This document shows, one piece after another, positions 15,666-24,204 of a stretch of DNA of 64,000 nt. The stretch lies in contig NZ_JBHRTO010000001.1 of the NCBI RefSeq assembly GCF_042646385.1, positions 1,178,001-1,242,000 of the forward strand. The letters run 5' to 3'. Source of the DNA: Cypionkella sinensis. GTDB lineage: Bacteria; Pseudomonadota; Alphaproteobacteria; Rhodobacterales; Rhodobacteraceae. Position 1 is the first letter of the stretch. Each line of letters begins with the position of its first letter. A program made the translations under genes and the position numbers. The notes under the pieces were generated by a model that was not told the DNA's origin, made no database searches, and saw nothing but the letters and a program-made list of their open reading frames with translations.

Positions 15666-16745
15666 ATGCAAACTCGACATCATTTCCGATCGCCCCCGCA
15701 AACACAGCTCATGCCGAAACCCATCCAACGAGCAATCTCATCGGTGCGTAGCTGGGACGCCAATGGTGCGTCGGCACAATTCGCGACAGCGGGCTTTCTC
15801 GACGCGATGTCGGCAGAACAACTGGCACTCGCCCGCCACCAGCGGTTTCACTGCGGCCACTGCGGTGGTCGTGTGAACCTGCGGGTCATGTCGAGCCGGG
15901 TTGTCGGGGTTACCGGAGGGGAGCGCGGGTATTTCGCGCATGCGCCTGGAGTGCGGCGGGATTGTCCTGCGGTGACGGGCGACGCGCTGACGGTTGCGCA
16001 GAAGAACGCGCTGTTTTTCGCGGGGCGTCAGGAGGGGGCGCGGCATCGGTTTTTGAAGGATCTGTTGGCCACCACGTTGCAAAGCGATGCCAGCTACTTC
16101 GATATCGGGTTGGAGGTGCATCTTGCCAAAGATGGCAGCTGTCGCCGTCCGGATGTTCAAGCCACGACGGCAATGGGCAGCTTGAATATCGATATTCAGC
16201 TGGTGCCACCCGACCGCGAAACGATTAACGGCCGCTGGACTTTCTACGGCGGCGGCGGTCTTGCGCATCTTTGGGTTTTGGACGGTGCGCGGCTGCAGGA
16301 CTGCGACTTGCAGGGGTTTCAGGACCTCATCTGGCGGCAGAGCGGCCAAATTTTGGCCTTTGATGAAGAGGCCGCAGAGCAATCGGAACTGCGAGGCGAA
16401 GTGACGATGAAGCTGGTCACCGTATCGGATCAAGGCGACCACATCGGCCATGATTTGCGGTGGGTTGGACGGGCCGAGGTCCATGATCTTGCCGGACTTG
16501 GCGATAAAACTACGCTGCTGGCCAAGGACTTTGCGGCGACCGCGTTCTTCGATCACTTGGCCTCGGGGGATCGGGGCTTGCTTGAAGCTTGGTATAGCGC
16601 GGTGCTGGAGCCGGTCTTCGGGCTTGGCTGGCAATCGTTTCGCCATGATGGGCTGCTTTGTGGGGCTGTCTCCACCTTGGCGTGCGGCACTGTGCGCGAT
16701 GGGGGGCGGATGGCAACGCCGCGCCATGTCTTCGGCTGTTCATAA
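15666..16745 (+). CDS. CoiA-like putative nuclease (frameshifted)
   Basis: The ATG at 15666 follows an AAGG ribosome site and lies just past the promoter and operators; upstream codons of the same frame precede the transcription start. The visible 359 residues show a CoiA-like layout: CGHCGGRVNLRV, then a YFAHAPGVRRDCP zinc-ribbon-like segment, QEGARHRFLKDLL, and RRPDVQ followed by LNIDIQLVP. The RPDV and DIQ elements match a PD-(D/E)XK nuclease core. GGGGLAHLWVLD follows, as in CoiA-like proteins. CoiA proteins are associated with DNA uptake, but the biochemical role is unproven. The frame ends at GGRMATPRHVFGCS after a run of six G. One base fewer would continue through 16956, giving about 429 residues. 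Confidence 0.65.
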   Translation: MQTRHHFRSPPQTQLMPKPIQRAISSVRSWDANGASAQFATAGFLDAMSAEQLALARHQRFHCGHCGGRVNLRVMSSRVVGVTGGERGYFAHAPGVRRDCPAVTGDALTVAQKNALFFAGRQEGARHRFLKDLLATTLQSDASYFDIGLEVHLAKDGSCRRPDVQATTAMGSLNIDIQLVPPDRETINGRWTFYGGGGLAHLWVLDGARLQDCDLQGFQDLIWRQSGQILAFDEEAAEQSELRGEVTMKLVTVSDQGDHIGHDLRWVGRAEVHDLAGLGDKTTLLAKDFAATAFFDHLASGDRGLLEAWYSAVLEPVFGLGWQSFRHDGLLCGAVSTLACGTVRDGGRMATPRHVFGCS

Positions 16746-16956
16746 CGCCTTGATCACCACCGCCGCAGATCGACGCCATCTTTGGCTGCCTTTGATCGAG
16801 CGGGCGATGCAAATGACCCACACAGCCAGCCTTGGCCCAAAGACAGCCACTATGATCGAACGCGCCAAAGCCTTGGCAGACGCCGAAGAATACCAGCGCC
16901 GCCTTGAGCTTTGGCACCCCCTGCTGATCCGACTGATGCCGGGAGTTTTTGCCTGA
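16701..16956 (+). pseudogene. Out-of-frame 3' continuation of the CoiA-like gene
   Basis: With five instead of six G at 16701-16706 the frame reads RDGGGWQRRAMSSAVHNAL and continues through RRHLWLPLIERAMQMTH and AEEYQRRLELWHPLLIRLMP to a stop at 16954-16956. There is no start codon with a ribosome site of its own. The protein-like composition of this tail argues that it belongs to the upstream gene. The cause may be a sequencing error, a real inactivating indel or slippage at the G run. Confidence 0.6.
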
Positions 16957-17140
16957 CTGCATAAATCTTAGGGCCGCATCCGCCGAACCCATAGTCCGCA
17001 AAATACACAAAACTCACCGTGCAACGGGAATTCTGCTGAATTCCGCAAAACGGCACCCCTGCCAATGCCCCGCCCCCCCCAGCCTGCCCGCCTTCGGACC
17101 TGTTCCGGGGATCGGCACCCCGCATCTGAAAGACAGCAAA

Positions 17141-17311
17141 ATGTATGCAATTTCCCCTCTCCACACTGACTTCTCCGCAAATCCCACGGCCTGCCCCAGC
17201 AGCCTCGCCCGCCGCGATGCACTTTGCGCCGCCTATTTTGATCGGCTGATCACACAGCAGGCGCACCGCCCCATCACCCTGCCACGGCCGCAGGATCGTC
17301 GCGGCCGCTGA
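17141..17311 (+). CDS. Possible 56-residue hypothetical protein
   Basis: This is the only coherent small frame in the 16957-17375 gap. It reads MYAISPLHTDFSANPT, then LARRDALCAAYFDRLITQQAHRP. The central part looks protein-like, but the upstream CTGAAAGACAGC is a poor ribosome site and nothing is recognised. The rest of the gap holds no other gene. It lies between the CoiA-like gene and the AAA-M41 gene on the same strand. Confidence 0.3.
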   Translation: MYAISPLHTDFSANPTACPSSLARRDALCAAYFDRLITQQAHRPITLPRPQDRRGR

Positions 17312-17375
17312 AGCCCGCTGCCTCGGATCATCGCGAAAATCTCTGAACGTAGTTTGCCAAAATAGAAAGATCCCT

Positions 17376-19580
17376 ATGAACACTCTGCCCCAGCCTATCG
17401 CCGCCAGCGCCCGGCCCGCTTGGATGACCTTTGCCCACGCTCTGCACGATTTGATGGTAGACAAGCCCTTGCCACAGGTGCCTGCCGCGTCTCCGTCAAA
17501 CCCGCAAGATACCGAAGCGCAGGTCGAGACGCCCGACTTCTGGGATGGCTACAATGACGTGCGGCCGGCTACCAATGAAGCAACAGCCGATGACCCAGAA
17601 CCGCAAAAATCCCAAACCACGCCGCAGCGGTCGCTCTACACCGATCTGCCGCTGGCTTTCGCCTGCGCGCAGATCGCGCAACTGCTGCCCGACCTGCCTG
17701 CAATGGAGGCGGTGATGGCACCGGGCGCCATCACCACTTTGGTCTTGTCCGAACACCGCCTTTTGGACAAAGCCAAAAAGATCCTGTCGCAACAGTTTGA
17801 AGACATCCGCGATGCTGACCCGAGCCGTTGCGGGAAGATCTCCCTCGCCAACCATGTGCAATTCATCTTGGAACCTGAAGATCACGTCAAATCCAAATCC
17901 AAAGTGGCGCAGGACTTTACCAAGGCCCTTTCTTACAATGCACCAATTGTGATTTTGCTTTGCGATGCCACCGCACTGCGCCATCCGCTGCAACTGGCCT
18001 TGCCAAAACCCTTGGCTTGCGCCGAACGCAGCCAGGCAATGCTCATGTTTGCTTTGGAACTGGCTTTTGGGGCTTTTAATACGGTCGAAGAAGCAGAGCT
18101 ATATCAGGCGCTGCCAGCGGATGCCGACCTGAACGCCCTGACGCCCGAGGCCCTCGATCTGGCGTTTCGCGGCCAATCCGCCTTGGCGATCGCGGCGGCC
18201 TTGAACACCTTGGTTGCCCGCAAAAAAGAGACGGGCGGCGCGGGTTTGGATGCACTTGCTGGCATGGGCGAACTCTCCAGCGTTGCCGCCACGCTTGTGG
18301 CCGACCTTGCCGATTACAAAGCGGGCCAGCTGGCGTGGTCTGATCTGCCGCGTGGAATTTTGCTCTATGGCGGCCCCGGCACTGGCAAAACCTATGCCGT
18401 CGGCTGCATCGCGCGCGCGGCCAACGTCCCGCTGATCGCGGCTACCGTTGGCGGATGGCAATCCGCGGGTCATCTGGGCGATATGCTGAAAGCCATGAAA
18501 GCCAGTTTTGATGAGGCGCGCAGCAATGCCCCCTGCGTTCTGTTCATCGATGAGTTGGACAGCCTCGGCAGCCTTCAGTCGAAAGACAAAAACAGCAATT
18601 ACCGCACGCAGGTCATCAATGAGATGCTGGCGCAAATGGGCGGCATTGCGGGGCTGGAAGGTGTCATCCTGATCGGCGCCACCAACGACCCCCATGCCAT
18701 CGACCCTGCCATTCAACGCCCCGGCCGCCTGGATCGCCATATCGCGGTGCCGCTGCCGGGACGGCTTGCAATTGAGGCACAAATGCTTCGCCACCTTGGG
18801 GCAGATGCGGCTCACATCGATCTGCCTGCAGTGATGCGCCTTACGCGTGGCAAAACCCCTGCCGAACTTGCAGCCGCCCTGCGGCTTGCCCGCGCCCAGG
18901 CGCGTCAGGCCCGAACCAAGCTTTCAACGCAAGATGTTCTGGAGCATTTGCGGCCCGCGCCTTTGAGTATCGAACGGGAATGGATCGTGGCACTGCATGA
19001 GGCGGGTCATGCGATGGTGGGCCATCTTCTGGGGGTCGGTCGCCCGACCGAGTTGCGCATTGACAATAATGGCGGCGAAACCCGGATGAGGCTGAACACC
19101 AGCACGGGCCGCCTTGAGACCGTGGAGAATAAGATGGCTTATTTTTTGGCGGGCCGCGCCGCCGAAATCATCCAAACCAGCCGCGTGACGGCGGGCGCGG
19201 GCGGCAATGTAGTCTCCGATCTTGCCATGGCCACTGAGCTTGCGATCAGCATCGAGCGGAGTTTGGGTTTGGGCCAAAACGGCCTGATCTGGGAACAGAG
19301 CCCAAGCCAGCTTGGCCGCGCGCTCAGCAATGACGAACGTGCGCTGGTGGCCAAACGCCTGAACGCCGCCGAAGCCCGCGCCAAGGCAGTTCTGATCCAG
19401 CACAAAGAAAGCCTGCTCGACCTCGCCGAAGCCCTCTGCGCCACCCGCCATCTGCAGGAAGAAGAAATCCTGCCGTTCTTGCCGGATGTGGCGGAGGATA
19501 CAGGGGAGGTGGCGAGAACCTTCTCGCTGGAACCTACCTCACAAAAAGAAGCGAGCGACCCTTCCGAATTCACCGTCTAA
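17376..19580 (+). CDS. Soluble AAA+ ATPase / M41 zinc metalloprotease (FtsH-like)
   Basis: This 734-residue protein joins an AAA+ module to an M41 peptidase as FtsH does. Walker A is GGPGTGKT at about residues 331-338, Walker B is VLFIDELDSLGS, and the second region of homology reads GATNDPHAIDPAIQRPGRLDR in two blocks. The zinc site is HEAGH at 541-545, with the third-ligand region NVVSDLAMATELA. Unlike FtsH there is no N-terminal membrane segment. Instead about 300 residues of unrecognised sequence precede the AAA core: an acidic, Pro/Gln-rich stretch to about residue 85, then helical segments. A cytoplasmic ATP-driven protease is inferred. It is the last gene of the MarR/CoiA-like module and is followed by a hairpin. 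Confidence 0.85.
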   Translation: MNTLPQPIAASARPAWMTFAHALHDLMVDKPLPQVPAASPSNPQDTEAQVETPDFWDGYNDVRPATNEATADDPEPQKSQTTPQRSLYTDLPLAFACAQIAQLLPDLPAMEAVMAPGAITTLVLSEHRLLDKAKKILSQQFEDIRDADPSRCGKISLANHVQFILEPEDHVKSKSKVAQDFTKALSYNAPIVILLCDATALRHPLQLALPKPLACAERSQAMLMFALELAFGAFNTVEEAELYQALPADADLNALTPEALDLAFRGQSALAIAAALNTLVARKKETGGAGLDALAGMGELSSVAATLVADLADYKAGQLAWSDLPRGILLYGGPGTGKTYAVGCIARAANVPLIAATVGGWQSAGHLGDMLKAMKASFDEARSNAPCVLFIDELDSLGSLQSKDKNSNYRTQVINEMLAQMGGIAGLEGVILIGATNDPHAIDPAIQRPGRLDRHIAVPLPGRLAIEAQMLRHLGADAAHIDLPAVMRLTRGKTPAELAAALRLARAQARQARTKLSTQDVLEHLRPAPLSIEREWIVALHEAGHAMVGHLLGVGRPTELRIDNNGGETRMRLNTSTGRLETVENKMAYFLAGRAAEIIQTSRVTAGAGGNVVSDLAMATELAISIERSLGLGQNGLIWEQSPSQLGRALSNDERALVAKRLNAAEARAKAVLIQHKESLLDLAEALCATRHLQEEEILPFLPDVAEDTGEVARTFSLEPTSQKEASDPSEFTV

Positions 19581-19590
19581 AGGAGAAAGC

Positions 19591-19611
19591 CCCCGGGGAC
19601 CTTCCCCGGGG
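19591..19611 (+). terminator. Terminator-like hairpin after the AAA-M41 gene
   Basis: CCCCGGGGA, a CCT loop and TCCCCGGGG form a perfect 9-bp stem 11 bases past the stop. There is no T-run. The sequence to 19790 is AT-rich and shows no gene. Confidence 0.6.
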
Positions 19612-19792
19612 CGCTGTTTGGGAAAGCCATGGCAGCCGCGCAAATCGCAAGAAATGCGCAAATCGGTTTTGATCCGATTCTCCGTATAATTCATGCTGCT
19701 GGGCAAATATTGCGGAATTTGCAATTCTAAGGCGATTTACGGAATTCTAAAAATTGGATCGGGCCTTGAATCAAAAAACGCAATACTCGTGC

Positions 19793-20032
19793 TTATCGTC
19801 TGCGCACCGAATTTCCGCCCGCAAGGATGCTGTTGATCAGCTTGGCAACCGCCGTGTGCAGCTCGGAGGTGCCATCTTCTCCCTTTGGGGCGTGGTGATG
19901 TGCCGCCGCTGCGTCTTTCAGGATGCCGATGATCTCGGCCTCGGGCAGAATGTTACGGTCATTCAATGCCAGCAAAAGCGACTCGCATATGGCGAGCGCT
20001 GCGGTGCCTGAAACATCATTCAGTTGGGCCAT
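19793..20032 (-). CDS. Conserved small hypothetical protein
   Basis: The ATG at 20032 (MAQLNDVSGTAALAICESL) gives 79 residues. The segment LLLALNDRNILPEAEIIGILKDAAAAHHHA recalls a small family I know from other alphaproteobacteria, with no assigned function. An upstream in-frame start at 20092 is possible but gives a less family-like N-terminus. It is divergent from the Crp/Fnr-type regulator, and a palindrome at 20127-20140 lies between them. Confidence 0.6.
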   Translation of the reverse strand: MAQLNDVSGTAALAICESLLLALNDRNILPEAEIIGILKDAAAAHHHAPKGEDGTSELHTAVAKLINSILAGGNSVRRR

Positions 20033-20126
20033 AGTGAACTGTCTTTCAAATATTTCGGCAGGCCGAACCAATAACGCATCGGATGCCTGCACTTAAGACA
20101 GTCTGACAGCGTTTATTTGCGGCGGA

Positions 20127-20140
20127 CTGATCGAGATCAG
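20127..20140. promoter_or_regulatory. FNR/FixK-like palindrome near the Crp/Fnr gene
   Basis: CTGATCGAGATCAG is a perfect palindrome differing from the FNR/FixK consensus TTGAT-N4-ATCAA by one base in each arm. It lies about 90 bases before the regulator's start and about 95 bases before the divergent small gene. Confidence 0.5.
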
Positions 20141-20229
20141 CTTTTGACACCACTTGATTTGTCAAAAGAGCGGGACCGCTTTGCCCAAGGCGTGATAATG
20201 TGCTCCAGCCGTCTTATGAGAGTTGATTA

Positions 20230-20958
20230 GTGACAGAAGCCAGCCCCCTTGCACGCAAACTTGCGGCCTTCGTCGCGCTGTCCGACGAAGACCTCTCCAT
20301 GCTTGACCGGTTACATCAACGCCGTCGTAAGTTTGTGCCGGGAGTCGATTTGGTCCATCAGGGGCAGTCAAATCAGACCGCCTACATTTTGGCCAAGGGC
20401 TGGGTCTGTTCTTACAAGCTTTTGGCGAACGGCGGGCGTCAGATCGTCGATTTTCAGATACCTGGCGATTTTCTTGGGCTAAGGTCCGTGTTGTTTCGCA
20501 CCGCAGATCATAACATCGAGCCGGTCACGCCAGTTGAAGCATCAGAAGTCATCATTTCGGACTTGCTGAGCGCCTTCGCCGACACCCCACGTCTTGCCAC
20601 CGCCGTCTTGTGGGCTGCCTCGCGCGATGAGGCTATGGTGGTCGAGCATCTTGTGGGCATCGGACGGCGCAATGCGCTGGAACGCACGGCACATTACTTG
20701 CTGGAGTTTGGCGCGCGGCTGAAACTCGTGGGGTTAGGGACGAAAATGAGCTATGCGTGCCCGCTGTCGCAATATCTGCTTGCTGATGCGCTGGGGTTGA
20801 GTGCGGTGCATGTGAACCGTGTCTTGCGACAATTGCGCGAGATGGGCCTTTTGACGTTTCATAATGGCCGCGTGACCTTTGACGATTTTGAAGGGCTGGT
20901 GGCGCTGGCCGATTTCGACAAGGCCTATCTTGACCATGACGGACCGCTGCTGCGCTAG
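20230..20958 (+). CDS. Crp/Fnr-family transcriptional regulator
   Basis: A GTG start gives 242 residues. The cyclic-nucleotide-binding-like beta barrel spans about residues 15-135 (GQSNQTAYILAKGWVCSYKL, then QIVDFQIPGDFLGLRSVLF). A long dimer helix and a winged helix-turn-helix follow (PLSQYLLADALGLSAVHVNR, VLRQLREMGLL). There is no N-terminal cysteine cluster as in oxygen-sensing FNR. The recognition helix AVHVNRVLRQLR differs from the FNR/FixK type, so this protein may not itself bind the FNR-like boxes of the island. It precedes, tail to tail, the alcohol dehydrogenase gene. Confidence 0.9.
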   Translation: MTEASPLARKLAAFVALSDEDLSMLDRLHQRRRKFVPGVDLVHQGQSNQTAYILAKGWVCSYKLLANGGRQIVDFQIPGDFLGLRSVLFRTADHNIEPVTPVEASEVIISDLLSAFADTPRLATAVLWAASRDEAMVVEHLVGIGRRNALERTAHYLLEFGARLKLVGLGTKMSYACPLSQYLLADALGLSAVHVNRVLRQLREMGLLTFHNGRVTFDDFEGLVALADFDKAYLDHDGPLLR

Positions 20959-20985
20959 TGCAACGGTCCGTCAGAGTTGATCGGA

Positions 20986-22023
20986 TCAGTTTGTGATGAT
21001 CACCTTCAACGCCTTGGTTTTGGCGGCATTGCCGAAGGTGGCATAGGCCTCAAGAATATCGGCAAGTTTGAAATGGTGCGTGATCAGCAAGGTCGGGTCG
21101 ATCTTTTTAGCCGCCACCGTCTTGAACAGCATCGGGATGGTCGCGGTGTCCACAAGCCGTGTGGTGACGGCGATGTTGCGGTCCCAAAGGCTTTCCAGAT
21201 GCAGATCGACCTTTTTGCCGTGCACTCCGATATTGGCCACGATGCCGCCCGGTGCAATCAGTTCCTGACACAGCTCGAATGTGGCCGGGATACCCACGGC
21301 CTCGATGACGGTATCCGCACCACGCCCCTCGGTCAGCGCCATCACGGCCGCCACACCCTTACCATCTGCGCTGTTGATCGTCGCTGTCGCGCCAAACTTT
21401 TTGGCGATAGCCAAACGGTTGTCATCCAGATCAATCATGATGATCTGACCGGGTGAATAGAATTGCGCGGTCAGAAGTGCGGCCAGACCTATCGGCCCAG
21501 CGCCGACGATGGCCACCGAAGCCCCTGGTGCAACCTTGCCGTTAAGCACGCCACATTCAAAACCGGTGGGAAGGATGTCACTCAGCATCACCAATGCCTC
21601 TTCATCGGCGCCTTTGGGGATGTGGTAAAGGCTGAGATCGGCATGGGGGGTGCGCACGAATTCGGCCTGTGTGCCGTCAATCTTGTTGCCAAGAATCCAG
21701 CCGCCAGTGGTGCAGTGCGAATACATCTGGCGACGGCAATAATCGCATTTACCGCAAGCGCTGACGCAGGAAATCAGCACATGATCGCCCTTCTTGAAGG
21801 ATGTGACGGCGGGGCCGACTTCGTCGATCACGCCCACACCTTCATGCCCCAGAATACGCCCGGGCGCACAGGTGGGCACATCGCCCTTGATGATATGCAG
21901 ATCGGTGCCGCAAATCGTCGTCTTTGTGACCCGCACGATGGCATCGGTAGGCGCGGTGATTTCCGGTTTTGGCCGGTCTTGCAACGCCATCTGGCCGACG
22001 CTGGTATACACAAGCGCTTTCAT
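20986..22023 (-). CDS. Zinc-dependent alcohol dehydrogenase
   Basis: This 345-residue medium-chain dehydrogenase has the catalytic zinc ligands in TTICGTDLHI and GHEGVGVIDEVG. The structural zinc cysteines are in CVSACGKCDYCRRQMYSHC. The NAD(P)-binding fold shows SVAIVGAGPIGLAALLTA. The end KALKVIITN is usual for the threonine dehydrogenase-like/secondary alcohol group. A strong AAGGA site precedes the ATG. On an island with arginine fermentation genes, reduction of aldehydes or ketones under low oxygen is a plausible role. The exact substrate cannot be read from the sequence. Confidence 0.92.
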   Translation of the reverse strand: MKALVYTSVGQMALQDRPKPEITAPTDAIVRVTKTTICGTDLHIIKGDVPTCAPGRILGHEGVGVIDEVGPAVTSFKKGDHVLISCVSACGKCDYCRRQMYSHCTTGGWILGNKIDGTQAEFVRTPHADLSLYHIPKGADEEALVMLSDILPTGFECGVLNGKVAPGASVAIVGAGPIGLAALLTAQFYSPGQIIMIDLDDNRLAIAKKFGATATINSADGKGVAAVMALTEGRGADTVIEAVGIPATFELCQELIAPGGIVANIGVHGKKVDLHLESLWDRNIAVTTRLVDTATIPMLFKTVAAKKIDPTLLITHHFKLADILEAYATFGNAAKTKALKVIITN

Positions 22024-22071
22024 CGAAAATTCCTTTGAGTCGGGGTGTTCCGCTTGTTTTCAGGCAAGACT

Positions 22072-22131
22072 GGGTGAAGCCCTTTGACTGCACGCAACGA
22101 GGACCGATACGACAGCAAACGGGCTTCACCC
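22072..22131. repeat. 11-bp inverted repeat between arcC and alcohol dehydrogenase
   Basis: GGGTGAAGCCC (22072-22082) and GGGCTTCACCC (22121-22131) are exact inverted copies separated by 38 bases. They lie 49-108 bases upstream of the dehydrogenase ATG and downstream of arcC. This could be a paired operator or the stem of a long terminator. The sequence does not decide between them. Confidence 0.5.
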
Positions 22132-22282
22132 GCACTTGGTACGCAACAATGGCCCCGGGGAACGGTAAAGCCACACGCAATATCTGCGCTGTGTTGGAGT
22201 GGAAAGCACTGATCGAGGTTGGTCAGAGACCGTTTATTCGTTCATCTTGGCCGGTATCTGCTGCATCACAGTCGTAGAGGCT

Positions 22283-23191
22283 TTACATCCTGACCTGAGT
22301 TCCGGCATGCCCGTCAAGAATGGCGCGGGCATGGTGTAGGGCGCCGATGCCAGCCATGCTTCCCCCCGATCGCACAAACGCGCTTGCTGCCTCTATCTTT
22401 GGCCCCATCGAGCCCGGCGCAAAATTGAGACCATCCAGTTCATCAGGCGTGATCGCGCTTATCGCGGCCTCGGTTGCGGTACCCCAATCGCGCATCACTG
22501 ACACCACATCGGTCAGCATCAGCAGCACATCCGCTTTCAACTCTTGCGCAAGCAAGGCGGCGGTGCGGTCTTTGTCGATCACCGCTTCGACACCTTCCAT
22601 CCCGCCCTTCCCCGTGCGCACAACCGGTATACCGCCGCCGCCCGCGCAAATGACGCAGACGCCCGCTTCTACGAGCAGCTTGATCGCCGCAAGCCCCAGA
22701 ATCCGCTGCGGCTGTGGTGAAGGCACCACGCGACGCAAGCCCCCTTTCTGGTCTGCGACCATCGACCAAAGATGCTCGGCCCTGACCAACTTGCCCTCTT
22801 CCGCCGTGTACGTCGGGCCGATGGGTTTGGTGGGTTGGTCAAAGGCAGTGTCGTTCGGGTCCACCTCGACCCGCGTCAGCAAGGTGGCGCAATTCACCCC
22901 GGCGGGCAGAACGTTCATCAGTTCCTGCTCGATCAGATAGCCAATCATGCCTTCGGTTTCGGCCCCCAGCACATCCAGCGGCCACAGGGCTTGCGGCGCG
23001 TATGACGCTGCCTGCAACGCCATCAGGCCCACTTGTGGCCCATTGCCATGCGCCACGATGATCTGATGATCCTTGGCCAAGTCAGCCAGCGCGCGGGCGG
23101 CAATGCGGACATTGGTGCGCTGCGCCTGATAGGTCATCGGCTCGCCGTGTTTCAAAAGGGCGTTGCCGCCAAGGGCTATGACGATGCGCAT
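22283..23191 (-). CDS. arcC: Carbamate kinase
   Basis: This 302-residue protein begins MRIVIALGGNALLKHGEP and has the family segments IIVAHGNGPQVGLMALQ, CVICAGGGGIPVV and AVIDKDRTAALLA. It transfers phosphate from carbamoyl phosphate to ADP, the ATP-forming last step of the arginine deiminase pathway. The gene directly follows arcB (2 bp apart) as the last gene of the operon. Confidence 0.97.
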   Translation of the reverse strand: MRIVIALGGNALLKHGEPMTYQAQRTNVRIAARALADLAKDHQIIVAHGNGPQVGLMALQAASYAPQALWPLDVLGAETEGMIGYLIEQELMNVLPAGVNCATLLTRVEVDPNDTAFDQPTKPIGPTYTAEEGKLVRAEHLWSMVADQKGGLRRVVPSPQPQRILGLAAIKLLVEAGVCVICAGGGGIPVVRTGKGGMEGVEAVIDKDRTAALLAQELKADVLLMLTDVVSVMRDWGTATEAAISAITPDELDGLNFAPGSMGPKIEAASAFVRSGGSMAGIGALHHARAILDGHAGTQVRM

Positions 23192-23193
23192 GT

Positions 23194-24195
23194 TCAGGCT
23201 CCCAACGTGGCAACAAGCACCGCCTTGATGGTGTGCATGCGGTTTTCCGCCTGATCAAACACGACCGAGGCGGGGGATTCGAACACTTCGTCCGTCACCT
23301 CCATGCAGTCAATGCCATGGGTCTGGAACGTCGCCTCGCCCACCTCGGTATCGCGGTTGTGGAAGGCGGGCAGGCAGTGCATGAATTTGGTATGCGGGTT
23401 GTCTGTGGCGACCATCACCGCTGAAGTTACGCGGTAGGGGGTTAGCAGTTCGATCCGTTCGGCCCAGACCGCATCCGGCTCTCCCATCGAGACCCAGACA
23501 TCGGTGTAGATGAAATCGCAATCCTTGACTGCCTGTGCCACATCTTCAGTCAAGGTGATCTGCCCGCCGTTGGTTTTGGCGATATCTTCACAATGTGTCA
23601 GCAACACCTGATCGGGCAACAGGCTTTGCGGGCCGCAAAGCCGGATATCCATGCCAATCAGCGCGGCACCCACCATCAGCGAGGCTGCCATGTTGCCGCT
23701 TACATCGCCCATGAAGCAAAACGCGATATCCGACAGATGCTTGTGGGTGAATTCGTGCATCGTCATCAGATCGGCGAGCACTTGCGTTGGGTGGAAATCA
23801 TCGGTCAGCCCATTGAACACCGGCACGCCAGAAAATGCGGCCAGCGTCTCGGCATCCTTCTGCGCGAAGCCGCGATATTCGATGCCATCATAGAACCGCC
23901 CCAACACGCGGGCGGTGTCTTTCATGCTTTCCTTGTGGCCGATATGGCTGCCCGAGGGGCCGATATAGGTGACATGCGCACCCTGATCATAGGCCGCCAC
24001 TTCAAAGCCGGACCGGGTGCGGGTGCTGTCTTTCTCGAAGATCAACGCGATGTTTTTGCCGCAAAGCTGTGGCTGTTCGGTGCCCGCGGCCTTCGCTTGT
24101 TTAAGACTGGCGGCAAGCTGCAACAGATGGCGAATTTCGCCGGGGGTGAAGTCGAGCAGCTTTAGAAAGCTGCGGCCGTGCAGGTTTTCGGGCAT
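23194..24195 (-). CDS. arcB: Catabolic ornithine carbamoyltransferase
   Basis: This 333-residue protein has the carbamoyl phosphate site STRTR at residues 57-61 and HCLPAFHNRD near residue 272. GFEVAAYDQGAHVTYIGPSGSHIGHKES in blocks matches the catabolic (ArcB) rather than the shorter anabolic enzymes. It converts citrulline and phosphate into ornithine and carbamoyl phosphate. Its position between arcA and arcC confirms the catabolic role. Confidence 0.96.
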   Translation of the reverse strand: MPENLHGRSFLKLLDFTPGEIRHLLQLAASLKQAKAAGTEQPQLCGKNIALIFEKDSTRTRSGFEVAAYDQGAHVTYIGPSGSHIGHKESMKDTARVLGRFYDGIEYRGFAQKDAETLAAFSGVPVFNGLTDDFHPTQVLADLMTMHEFTHKHLSDIAFCFMGDVSGNMAASLMVGAALIGMDIRLCGPQSLLPDQVLLTHCEDIAKTNGGQITLTEDVAQAVKDCDFIYTDVWVSMGEPDAVWAERIELLTPYRVTSAVMVATDNPHTKFMHCLPAFHNRDTEVGEATFQTHGIDCMEVTDEVFESPASVVFDQAENRMHTIKAVLVATLGA

Positions 24196-24204
24196 CTTGT
24201 CCTC

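Noticed and set aside
17347..17358. GTAGTTTGCC as a sixth FixJ-like box before the AAA-M41 gene
   Set aside because: The match is partial, lacks the conserved flanks and lies under 30 bases from the ATG, too close for the spacing of the other boxes.
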